Origin: Azolla caroliniana
Lineage: Eukaryota; Polypodiophyta
Reading direction: 5' to 3'
Assembly (NCBI GenBank): GCA_043228905.1
Contig: JBHGNT010000012.1
Location: forward strand, 744,001 to 808,000
DNA: 64,000 nt
The notes under the pieces were generated by a model. It made no database searches, was not told the DNA's origin, and was given only the letters and a program-made list of their open reading frames with translations. A program made the translations under genes and the position numbers. This document shows, one piece after another, positions 1 through 12,900 of the stretch. Each line of letters opens with the position of its first letter. Position 1 is the stretch's first letter.

Positions 1-3000
1 ACACATCGATTTGAAGAGAAAGAATGCCAGCTCAAGGTTAAAACTCATACCCCAGAGGATGTTGCTGCACAACGGGAGTATATTGCCAAGTTACCAATGG
101 CAATTAATGAACTCAGGGCTGAGATTGATATGATAGAGGTAGCCTCTATTTGATTCAGTGTGTTTTATATTGATTCTCCTTGTCCATACTTGAATGAACC
201 ATCACATAAGTATGGTATCTGTTTTAAATATTTCATAAGATTTATCAACGGATCATCACGTATGGTATCTATTTTCTTGGATGTCCTATGTACAGGTACA
301 AGGAACCTCAATGCTTGTAATTAAAGAATTCTCATTCTTATGAATTAGTTTAAGGATACCATCCTATCTAGATCCCTCCATTTATTTTGTGTAGCACCCG
401 ACACTGAAGGTTCTTCCCTCTCTTTGGAGTTCTCTTCATCTGGGATCTGCTATATTAGAGATATGTCGAAGGAAGAGATTTCCGTTCTTAGCTGACCAGA
501 ATATCTGGCACCTTAAGTAGTATTAGTAATTTACTTACATCTATTTTGGTTAGTTGTTCTGAGAGATGAAACACCATTTTTAAGATGTATGTCTGGTTTG
601 GTCTCACAAGCCATTTAGATGTCTTTTTAGAATGACAGAAATCAGCAATATCAGCTGCATATAGTAATATTGGTATGGCCATCTCCTACATCCATGCTCC
701 TATCTCTCTATGTAACTAGCAATGTTAGTAACCTTCTACAAAAAATCAAAGAGAGTGAGTGAAAGTTGGCATCCTTGTTTTGTTCCAATTTTGCTGGTCA
801 CTTCATCTGAGAATCTGTCAAGGGTACACACTTTTACCGACAGTGGTTTACACAGCTTATAGAGGAGCCCACATATGCCCCACAAAAGCTATGAAGTGTG
901 TGTACAACCAAGCCCAAAACAGTATGAAGAAATTGGATGTAGCAACTTGGTCATAACCAAGAAGACCATATACACAATAAATTGATGCAAATCACTATAG
1001 ACAAATTTGCATGTCTAGTTGTTCCTAATAATACCTCATTCCACAAAGTGGGCGCTACATCTAGAGAGCTGCCAAAAAACAGGAGTAACGTATCTAGGTG
1101 ACCATATGTTGTATCTCTGTGGTTGTGATATTGTTGGAATGTCTATGCGTGCTTTCCTATGGATATGCTGCTATTGTGCATTTTCCTCATAATTCCTACA
1201 AAATCTCATTAATATGTGATGGAAAATGGGGTATACAAGTGCACTTCCTGAAAAGTTGATGAATATTGGACGGTGTCGTCTGTTGTTGATTGAGTACTGA
1301 ATGCTTTTTCTAGTAGATCTTTTGAGGATATGGTAGGGATACTAAGATAGCACAAAAAAGTAAGAGTCTTAAATTCAGCATGTATAACGTACTCGTGGTA
1401 CAGTCTCTGACGTACTATGAAGTCACATATCTATATTTTCTGTATTTTGATTAAATTAACCGTTTTTCACATACACTCCGTGGAAATTGAATTGTTATTC
1501 ATTGGACAGGTGTGGTATGATGCATTAGATGAATTGAATTACACCTTGCCTGATGGGGATTTTAATCAAAGGTGGGGATTGCAATTTTGGCCTTCAAAGA
1601 TTGAGAAACTGGTCGAAAAGATAGAAAAAACCCTAGCTGCAGATAATGAACGTTACCAGAGGGAAATGGAAGAAGAACAAATGACATTTTTGGTCACACT
1701 GGAAAACTTGGAAACAACTGTTTCAGCTTTTGCACGCTACACAGATTTGAATCAGGTTGGAAAATTCAAGGAGATATTTCAATCCGAAGATGGAATTGCA
1801 TGTCCTTAAATATAATTGATTGTGCATGAAATTCCTCTGAGTGTAAAAAGGAAGTGGCACAGATATACCATTGTACTCGTATGAGTTGATTTAATGCATT
1901 CTTTTTGCAGTCTGAGTTCATCGCATCTGAAGCTCGCAAAATCAATGAGCAACTTCGAACAGCAGAGAGCAAAGCACGCCTATTCAATTCACGAGAAACC
2001 TTATTTGGTGTTCATCCAACAGATTATGGTCGCTTGAGGAAAAATATAGAGAACTTTGAACCATATTCATACCTTTGGATTACCGCTGATGATTGGAAGA
2101 AGAGTTATCAGGTTTGGATGAATGGATCTTTTTTGAATCTGAATCCTGAGGAGGTTGAGAAGAATGTAACAAGCTGGTATAAGGGTCTTTTCAAAGTTAG
2201 TCGATTGCTGTCACAAAAAGAAGCTACAGCTTGTGCTGCAGACTGTGATGAAATCCGTAAGCAGGTGAATTGCGGTCTGTGTTTCTAAGATTATACTATT
2301 TATCTGGGCTTCTGCATTCATTTGGCTGAAAAGATGTTCTTCGTGAAGTTTGATACTTGATGTTTGTTGTATTCAGGTTGGTGAGTTCAAACCTTATGTT
2401 CCCTTGATTGCAGCATTGCGTCAACCAGGCATGAGGGCCAGACATTGGGACCAGCTTACAAGAGAGTTGAAGGTGGACATGCACTTGAAAGAGGAATTCA
2501 CTTTGGCAAAAGGTCTTGAGATGGGTTTAATGGACCAATTGGATATGATTTCAAATGTTGCTGACATTGCCAGTAAGGAATTTGCCATTGAAATGGCTGT
2601 TTCTAATATGGAAGGAGAATGGAAGAATCTTGATATGCAGGTAATGTTTGTCATATGTTAAACCCTAGAATAATATGGATTTTGGTGGACGCATGTCAAT
2701 ATGGAATGCTGTAATCAAATTGTGAAGATGTGAATGAGTTTAAACTGGATTTGTTGGCTTTTGTAAGAGCATGGCTATTCTATATCTATTCAGAGAGGGA
2801 TATTGAGATTTATGTCAAAGATAAGACATAATGTAGTGCTTGCTTTGTGTCTCAAGGGTTACAAACAACAAAGGTGGGAATGCGCTAGTATCCAGGGTTT
2901 TGGGGATGGACATATATATATATATTCTTTGGTTATACATCAGAGGGCATAATACTCACCATGTGCACTGGAGGAGGGAGGGTCTTGCATCCCTTTTAAG

Positions 3001-6000
3001 CAGTATGTTAAGCATGTTGAAAGTGCACATGTTATAATGTATGTTTCTGTGTAAAAAGTAGATAGTTTCACAATATTTTAAAGTTTGGAGATGGAGATTC
3101 ATATGCTTTAGCAATACATGTGAGGGCTTTTATTCGCCATGGGCACTAGAGGAGGGTGGTTCCTCTGCATCCTCTTAAGCAGTATGTTAAGCATGTTGAA
3201 GGTGTACATGTTGTAATGTATTTTTGCTGTGTAAAAATCAAATAGTTTCACAATCTTTTAAGGTTTGTTTAGTAATAATATTATGGTTATTTTTGGTGGG
3301 CAGGTAATGGATTATAAAAACACAGGCACTTATATTATTAAGGTTGAGGAGGGTATTCTACAACAATTAGATGACCATATTGCTACAACTCAATCAATTA
3401 GCTTTTCTCCCTTCAAAAAGCCATTTGAAGAAAAAATATCTAAATGGGAGGCACAACTTGTCCTTGTGTCAGAGACAATTGAAGAGTGGTTTGCATTACA
3501 GCGACAATGGATGTATCTAGAACCTATTTTTAGCAGCTCTGATATTCAAACACAACTTCCCATTGAAAGTAAGAGATTCAATACAATAAATGTTGTATGG
3601 AGAAAAGTGTTAAACCAAGCACATTCTACCCCAAATATCCTGGTAATGTGTTCAAGCAAAAAGTTGCTGGAACAACTCAGGGAGAGCAACAAGGTCAGCC
3701 TATTTATGATTTAAGGCATGATGATTGCGGAAATATGAATATAAATATAGCTATAAATAAATTTAAAAAAACCAAAATAAATATAATTAAATTTGTAAAG
3801 CTTGCCTAAGGTACCGGATATCATCACTAACTAAGCTCTTAATGTTGTGAGCTTAGATGGACTGCAACTTCTGTCGTTGAAACATGTAGAACATGGGCTG
3901 ATCCCAGATTGAGAAATCTGCTTAGTATTGGCTGATAATGGCCTTTATTTGGTCGATAACATGAGTGACACATCCAGGTTCTAGATAGGCATGGCCTACA
4001 TGCATGACAAATTGATATTGCCTGATCTTGGATGTGTGGTAACACATTTATATTTATGCCACGTTAGTTTAACAGTTCTTGTGTTTTAGCATACCAGTAG
4101 TGATTATTTCCATGTTCTGCAAGCTAAGTGCTAATCTTGAGCAACTTTTCTTTGTGAGCTCCCAAATTCATCAGATACCAGAAACAGATTGAAATAGTGG
4201 ATTCACCACTATTGGGGATGCTCCTACCTCTGCCCAGATTATATCATGGGTACGGATGCTATGCTCATCATGCAGGCAATCATGAGCAGTGATGGAGCTA
4301 AAGAAAGCTGTGATAGTGGTCAGTGTAGTTGATGAAGAGTTGCCAGATTAGTTTATGAAGAACTTAAACCTATGTAGTGCTTTCTGACATTACTTAATCA
4401 ATGTAGCATGGTGGAAAGGGCCTAATAAAAATATTATATAAGAAAAAGGGACCTTGACTGTAATTTACGAATCCTTGCACACATTTGATTATTATTTCCA
4501 GCTATTTGTTTTTTATTACATTCCATGGTCTATTTTTAATAAATCACATTTTTAATGGATGATATAGATGATTGATATGGTGCAAAAGGGATTGTCAGAC
4601 TATCTTGAAACAAAACGACTGGCATTTAGTCGATTCTTCTTTCTATCAAATGATGAGCTTCTACAAATTCTTTCTCAAGCTAAAAATCCCCTCGCTGTTC
4701 AGCCTCACTTACACAAATGTTTTGAGGCAATATCTGAACTTGATTTCCGACCGGACCTCGAGATAATTGCCATGAATTCTGATGAAGGTGAAAAGGTAAG
4801 TTAATCTTGCAGCAATAGTAATCGATGCAATTCGGATTGAAAACTAGTATTCTGAACTTCAATGGAACCTGAATAGGTTCCCTTTGCAACAACAATGCAA
4901 CCACTTGGAAATGTCGAGAACTGGTTAAGTGAAGTGGAAAAGAAAATGAAAGAAAGTATTCTTCATCAGGTACATGGGTGCATGACAAAACTCTAGTACA
5001 TTAGTTTCATTTATGAAGTGCATCCCATTAATTGCTGGGATCTCGTCTTGCATATATGCCACATGTAAACATCCCCTAGATTATAAGCTTCAAGGTGAGC
5101 ACCCTAGTGAAAAAGCCCAAATTGGGGCCAATGTTGATGCTAGTTTATTATAGTTGCATTGTTCACAGTAGTAGTCATCCCTATATTTTTCTACTTCATA
5201 CTCAAGATCACAATGAATCTGTTATTAGTGTACCTTGTCCAACAACTTGTACCAATGGTCTAGTTGTCTAATTAGTTTTCATTTATTTTTATGTGCTGGC
5301 AGATAAGGATATCGTTGACTGCTTACAAAAATACCTTGAGAACAGATTGGGTCCAAGTCTGGCCAGGGCAAGTGGTACTCTGTGGAAGTTCTGTTTACTG
5401 GACTGAGCAAGTGGAAGATGCAATCACTAGGAATTGCTTGCAGGACTATTTTGATAATGTTCAGGTTGGTAGAAGTTGTATAATCATTGACCACCAAAAT
5501 ATTTATGAAAGAAATATTTCTTAAAGAAGTAGAGATGAAATAAATTCTGACATATCAGTACTTCTTCCCATCTCTGCTTTGGATAATTGCAAGCATTTTT
5601 GTATTTCCATCTCTTGTTATGTTTACCACTGAAGTCTAGAGTCCATCTTTGATGTTTGTCAACCGCTGTTCATCACAAATCACCTGCTTGCTGTAACATT
5701 TCGTGATCATATCTGTGGATACATGTCGTGCATGTTTCGCTTCAAACTTTTGATATCGTAGTTGCGTTAGGATTTTTACAAAGCATTTAATGTGTACTTC
5801 TTCGCTTCTCTGCTGTGGGTAATCACTCACGTTTTTCTCTTTCCATCTCTTGTTATGTTTTCTATTGAGTCTAGATTCCCATCATTGATGTCTGTCAACC
5901 TCCATTCAACACTCGAATCACTTTTTTGCTGCAACAGTTCACATGTTGACTCTTTTTTTATCATATCTGCTCATTGGTTATGGAGTGCCTGCCTTAGACA

Positions 6001-6967
6001 TATTGCTCCACTTTTTCTATATTATATTCTCTATAGGATTTTGACAACGAGTTTGATAATATTCCACAGACTCACCTGCTATGGTAGAATATGGGATAAA
6101 TAGAAATGTAAAATGAGCTTGTAGGTTGCCCAGATCTAGGTATGTCAAGAGAGTGGAACCAAAATTTAGTGATGTCATAAAAAAATGAAAAGTTTTTGAG
6201 CTATTCTGTACATATTGAATACCCCCCCACCCACCTCAAAATTGTGCTTTACCTTAGAGGATGAAGAAGATTATGAAACATCAAGCAAATAATGTCAAAT
6301 AACACTTCTTTTATTACATTGATACTGCCAAAAATAGCCATTTTTGAGGAAGGAAGCAGGCAAATGTAAACATTGATAATAAAATAACAGTATAAAGTAG
6401 GCCACATAAGCGGAAGTAAGGATTTAAAATGGGATTTTCATTTTAGGATAATCAGGAATTGCATCCTCTTTGGCTTTGGCCTCCAGAGAACCTTAATAAA
6501 ACTTTCTTTCTGGAGACTAGCCCAAGTCATAATGTTCTTTCCTTGAGAAAGAAAGATGTATTAACGTCTTGTAAGTGGCCAAAATGGCATGTCTTGTAAG
6601 TGGCCAAAATGCATATGAGACTGAACGAGATCTTACATCTTAAAATGTTGGCTGATCTTGGAGAACAAGAAACCTCAGAGATGAATGAAAAGTGTTGAAG
6701 TCTATGGAATGTCCTTATTCTTTATGTATCCTTAGAAGCCTTTAGATCTCTATCTTCTGTGATTAGAACTAATGCAATGAGTATTCAGTAAAAACTATTG
6801 TTTTTTCTTTTATGTATTGATCTATGATGAATCAGGTGGTGCAACTTCTAGCATTGACAGATCTTGTTCGAAAGCCTTTAACTCAGCTAGCAAGATTGAC
6901 ACTTGGTGCGCTAATTGTCATAGATGTTCATGCACGTGATGTGGTACAAAAATTACTTGATGAAAAG
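1..6967 (+). CDS. DNAH1: Dynein heavy chain exons 1-9: tail and linker
   Basis: Exons: 1-138, 1510-1755, 1911-2264, 2377-2640, 3304-3693, 4568-4795, 4877-4969, 5303-5464, 6836-6967. All junctions are AG/GT and phase 0, and the joined frame is open. Exon 1 is cut by the window edge. Exons 2-5 are helix-rich tail and linker; exon 5 contains [13 protein letters not shown] followed by LPIESKRF, the linker signature. Exon 6 opens with the sequence that in animal DNAH1 follows the KLLD segment. Exon 9 ([15 protein letters not shown]) leads into AAA1. These parts form the mechanical lever and the heavy-chain attachment of the motor. Confidence 0.9.
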
Positions 6968-9900
6968 GTGATATATTGATTTGAACCATAAATTGTACAA
7001 AGAAGATATATATTAACGTATTTTAAAAGGCCAAAATGGCCAAAACGACCATACAAGAGATTACATCTTAAAAGCTTCTCATCTTTGAGAAAGAAAGATA
7101 TATTAACGTCTTTTAACAGGCCAAAATGGCCTATAAGACCAAATAAGAGATTACATCTTAAGTGTTGTCTCTTCTTGAGAACAAATCAAAATAAAATGAA
7201 TATTACATAGTAAATATAAAAGTAAATAATATGAAAAGAGAATTAATGAGGGAAGTTGGTTTTTGGCACATGTGAGATCCTCAAATTAGGTATATTGTAG
7301 CTTTTGTCTTCGAAAGATCTCTAGCATAGGTCGATCCAGTATGGAGAGGTCTCCAAAGCGAGGAAAGCACGTGCTATTGCTATGACAAGAGAAGGAATCA
7401 GAGAAAATAACTAGAAATAATAAAATACACAGTAGGGGGATGACAGCTTATGCACTGAAGAAAGAAGAAAGAAAGAAAGAAAGAAAGATATATTAATGTC
7501 TTTTAAGAGGCCAAAATGGCCTATAAGACCGAATAAGAGATTACATCTTAAATGTTTTCTCTTCTTTGAGAACAAATCAAAATAAAGTAAATATTACACA
7601 GTAAATATAAAAGTAAATAAGATGAAAAGAAAAGAGACGAGAGAATCTGGTTTTTGGCACATGCGAGATTCTCAAGTTAGGTATATTGTAGCTTTTGTCT
7701 CCGAAAGATCTCTATCATAGGTTGATCCAGAATGGAAATGTCTCCGAAGCGAGGGAAGCACCTACGATGGCGGGAGATAATGGCTTTTATTTGTCGATGA
7801 CAAGGGTGTCGAGGTCGTGGTCCATGGGGCCGGGGCCTACGTGCACGGCAAATTGCCATTGCCCGAGAAAACTACATTAATCAACTAAAGATCATAAAGT
7901 AAACACAATGGGCCAAGGGGGTTTTATATACAAGCCCTCAAGGGACTGCCACATTAAATGTGGTTAGTGGAATCTACTCATAGATATCCACTTGAGCGAT
8001 TTTGTCATAAGAATATCTGATATTCTTTGACCACATTTTCACTTGACAACTGATTAGATATCACAATCTAGTTCTTTGTGTAAGCAGATAGTTTATACGG
8101 ATTACAATAAAGTGTGCGCACACACTTTCTCACTTATTGTGGTTTTCTTCATAAGCATGTTAACATGAGTTGAGCTTGATTCTCAACAAAAACTGTTGGG
8201 ACTCATAGCCATGGATGTGATCTCTTTTCTGTTTTCAGCTCTCAACTTTGGTAAATTGCCCACTAACAATCAACGCTGACACTGTTGGAAACCCAAGTTA
8301 TGTAATTTAACTTTTTTTACCAGTCAACTCATCAAACTTGTTAGAAATATTGAGAATCGATTAGATAGGTATATAGAGTTACAACCACAGAGATGGATAT
8401 ATGAAAACAAAACTTCTATTACATATGAGAGTAGCTCACAATGGTAGTTCACCCATGCGCTCACACCTTAGAGCTTAGATGGGATTTGGACTAGCTCAAT
8501 GCAAAATTAGTGGGGACTGATGATCAATCCAATCACTGTGTAAGAAAGTGGATTATATTCTATGTTTGGTCTGAGTATAACATTAAATGTGCAAGTCAGT
8601 TGATAGTAGTGGAGATATTCCTTTTCTGTCAATTGACTTGTCATTTAATATGACCCAACTCCTTAGATACAGGCTAGTGCTAGATAGTACTTATCTTGAA
8701 GTCAATGGCACATACTTCAATGCCCACAAAATATTCTAGTTGACTTTATTAGCCAATCCTATTACCTATTTCGCTCTTTCCTAAATCCATTGTGTCCTAC
8801 ACATCTACGGTTTCCTAGATTAACACCTTATCGACCCATATGGTCGAGTTGCACACTAGCCGCTCCTCATTTGGAGCGCTATCACAAAATGTGCACTCTA
8901 AGAGCACATATAGGGATAGATTTACAACTTGGGGCTGATCATTGATTATATATAACAAAACTTGGTAGTTATGTTTTCTTTTCAAATTTCGTGCTAGAAA
9001 TCAATTAGTTGAAGCTTCCACATATGCTGTTTACTCCTTTGTTTATAACACTTCATTTCAATCACGACTTCTCACATCACCTGGCATCGATCTTGGAGTC
9101 CATGCAGATTTTTGAAGGAAAAAGCTTTAGTCTATCTTAATTTAGAATATTATGTTCTTAGATATCAAATCCTTTAGTACCCTGTGTGCCCCTGTGTGCA
9201 ATTGTATTTATTCTCATTTGTCATTCTCAAAGATGAGAAAATATTTTATGATGTAATCTCTTATATGCTATTATAGGCCAGTTAGGCCTCTTAAAAGACC
9301 TCAATATAGCTTTCTTTCTTTCACAGTAGGAGAAAAGAACATGGGTTGTAATTTGTAACCCGTCTTTAATGTTTCAGGTAAAAGCAGTAACAGATTTTGA
9401 ATGGGTAAGCCAGCTAAGGTACTACTGGGAAAACGAAAGTATTACAGTGCGAATGGTGCAGGCATCCCTTTCTTATGGTTATGAGTACCTTGGAAATACT
9501 CCACGACTTGTAATCACTCCTTTAACAGATCGATGCTACATGACATTAATGGGCGCTCTCCATCTTAATCTTGGTGGTGCACCAGCTGGGCCTGCTGGCA
9601 CTGGAAAGACAGAAACAACCAAAGACTTGGCTAAGGTAATGCTTTATTTAAAATTCAAACTTGTTTCATCAGGAGTATATACTTAATCTGGGAGGAAAGG
9701 GAGTCCTTCATTTAACTCCTCGAGGGAGACGAATAGTGCCCATCAAGAAACAACTACTAGCATATGCCTGTTGTCTGCAAGATTATTCCATAGGATTATG
9801 AAGGATCTTCTAGGTTCTGTTCTTTCTAGAGTGGAAGATGGGGTTTGAAAGGAAACTGTATGACAGGAACAAAGGCAAGTTTCATTTATAATATCATTAA

Positions 9901-12900
9901 TACATATTTCCTTGTAATATCTCATTTGGTTTTGTAAACCATTTTGGCCTCTTAAAAGACTTTAATATATGTATTTTTCTTTGAAATTTGTAACAATATC
10001 ACCTTTATGAGTGGATTGAATTATTTGCCCCAAGTCTATTATATCTTTTATCATTTCTTTGAAAGAAGATAAATTTATATTGAAATTTCATCCAAGGGGG
10101 CAAATTCTTCAGGTGCGGGGCTCAAATTATAATATGAATAATGGGCGAGAACATTACAACAGTCTGCCTAACAGGAAATGTTTTCCACATTTACAATCAA
10201 TAGTTACGTTTTTGGTGCCTCTTCTTTAAATTATTTATATACATACACCCTAAACCCTGGCCACAACTCCGATGTGCATATCTTTTACAAAAGGACATCA
10301 TTTTATAATGTAATCTCTTATTCAGTCTTATGGCCAATTATGGCCTCTTAAAATTCGTTAATATACCTTTTTCTTTCTTTCTTTCTCACTATCATTTTGA
10401 TTCCAGATGCAAAAAAATTGAATGTCTCTTTTTTAATATTGGACATTCAGGCTCTGGCAAAGCAATGTGTTGTCTTTAATTGCTCTGATGGATTAGATTA
10501 TTTGGCAATGGGGAAGTTTTTCAAAGGACTTGCCAGTAGTGGTGCTTGGGCTTGTTTTGATGAATTCAACAGAATTGATCTGGAAGTGCTTTCAGTGATT
10601 GCACAACAGATTCTTACCATTCAACTGGCCATACAACAGAAGCTAAAGCGTTTCATATTTGAAGACACAGAAATTTCTCTTGATCCATCATGCTCAGTCT
10701 TTATCACTATGAATCCTGGGTAAGATAAAAATAAAATTCAATTTTTTGCTTTGCTGAAGAGAAAGAATTCTAAAGTGTTAAAGCATGATCATATAGGCAT
10801 GCTATTTTGATTCATCGTATCTAGCATCAACTTAATATTATAGAAATTTCATGCAGGTATGCAGGTCGATCTGAGCTCCCAGACAACTTAAAAGCACTGT
10901 TCAGACCATGTGCAATGATGGTACCAGATTATGCTTTGATTGGAGAAATAAGTCTTTTCTCCTTTGGCTTCCGCAATGCAAAGCCTCTAGCCCGGAAGAT
11001 GGTTACCACATTCAAGCTTTGCTCTGAACAACTTTCATCACAGGTTTGCATGGCATACACATTGTGTTTTCTTTCTTCTTTCTAGTATCAAGTTCGGTAT
11101 TGTAAGTTGATTCTGAAGGAGTAGTTTGGCGTGCGATTGAACCTTGAAACAAAATGCCATATTCATGCTGTTTGAAGGCCAAAGTGGTCTAGGAGACTAA
11201 AAGGGACCGTTAACTACTGCATGGCCAAAACAGATAATAAAGATGGAAAACAAGAGAAGACAAAGATTTATATTAGAATAATGGAACACCAAAGTGCGAT
11301 TACAACACATACTTTGATAAAAATGATCTTTAGCTGATATACTTCTAAGCAAGCCAAAATAGATTCAACTTGGTAATAAAATGAAGAAAATAACTTAGAA
11401 CTCTCTCTAAAGTGAATATGGGCAGAGAGAAAGGGCTGCTGTTCATCCGGACAGGCATGTTTTTAAAAATGTTTCACAACTTTGGATCACATATAGACCC
11501 TCTGAACCCTTGCTGAGAAGGTACAACACCAAAAAGGAGAAGCTATTGTTTCCTCCTGAATATCTGCGCTTTCAATAATGTACCCTGTGCTCGGTTCATC
11601 CAACAAGTACACCATCTTGCTATAATAATTTATAATCAGGTAGATGGATGATCTGTCTAATGCTTTTGTCATTATCTTCCCAGAGAGGTCAGCATAGACC
11701 AATAATGCCTAGGGAGAATTAACTCTTGGATTCTTGCTGTCACTCACTCCGTTCTGGAGCATGTATAGTGGATATAGTCATACGTTGTGAAATTGTGCTC
11801 ATCTCCAACTTCCGGAGGGACATCAAAGACATCCCAGTGCCTTAACATTATTTTGTACAGACAAAGTTTTATCACTAAAACCAGATAAAACTAAAGTAAT
11901 GTTGTTCAACATAACTGAACCATGGGTAATGAAATCAGAATCAGAGTTCTTTTTGGGAGAGAAAAAGGTGGCATACACACGACCCTACTCATGCTTAAGA
12001 ATAAATTCAGGGCCTCGGTTCTCGTTATGGGAGGTTGCTTGTGTTGACAATCAAGCTCAACACGTGTAAGAAAAGCACAATGTGTGAAAAAGTGTGTGAG
12101 CACACTTTATTGTAATCCGTGTAGTTGTCTGATATAATCAACCCCAACTACCCCACATGGCAGCAAGGCGCTAACAGGGTAAAATACTGCTTGGCAACAT
12201 GTGTGCAAGATCACATGTTAAGCATATTCGACATGCGAAAACTTGAAGAAGATTTTTGCTTCTTGAACCACGGCCAGAAAACTTCAACTCCAACAGGAGT
12301 TGAACAATATTCGGCAGAGGGATATGTCCTGACGGACTATACCCTCTAAATCAAAGACTTGTCAAGCATGTAGGGCCGGGCCTCATCAACCATGGTCTCA
12401 CCACCGGCTATCATCTCCCGCCATTGTTGGAGATTGTCATTCTTCAGGGACCTCTCCACTCTGGATCAACCTATGCTAGGGATCTCTTGTAGACAAATTA
12501 CACTCTATTTGACTTGAAAATCTGATACATATAGATAACAGGATTATTTTGTCACTTCTATTATTATTTATTTGTTTAGTTAATTTATTTTGGTTAGATA
12601 TTCTCAAAGACCAGATAACATGTTAAGATGTAATCTCTTGTTTGGTCTTATAGGCCATTTTGGCCTTTGAGAAGAGCTAATATATCTTTCGTTTTGCGGA
12701 GCCAACTAAATGTTCGTCTTCGAGTTTTCTTTCACACATGGCTTTCAAATGACTACCTTGTAGCGAACATCTGCCATGATACCAATAGATTTGAGTCTTC
12801 CCATATATGAATTCACTTACCTCAGAAAATTCTATGTTTGTTCCTGATCTTGATGAATACACTTTCAACATCCCTTAAATTCCTGAATCATCTCATTTGA

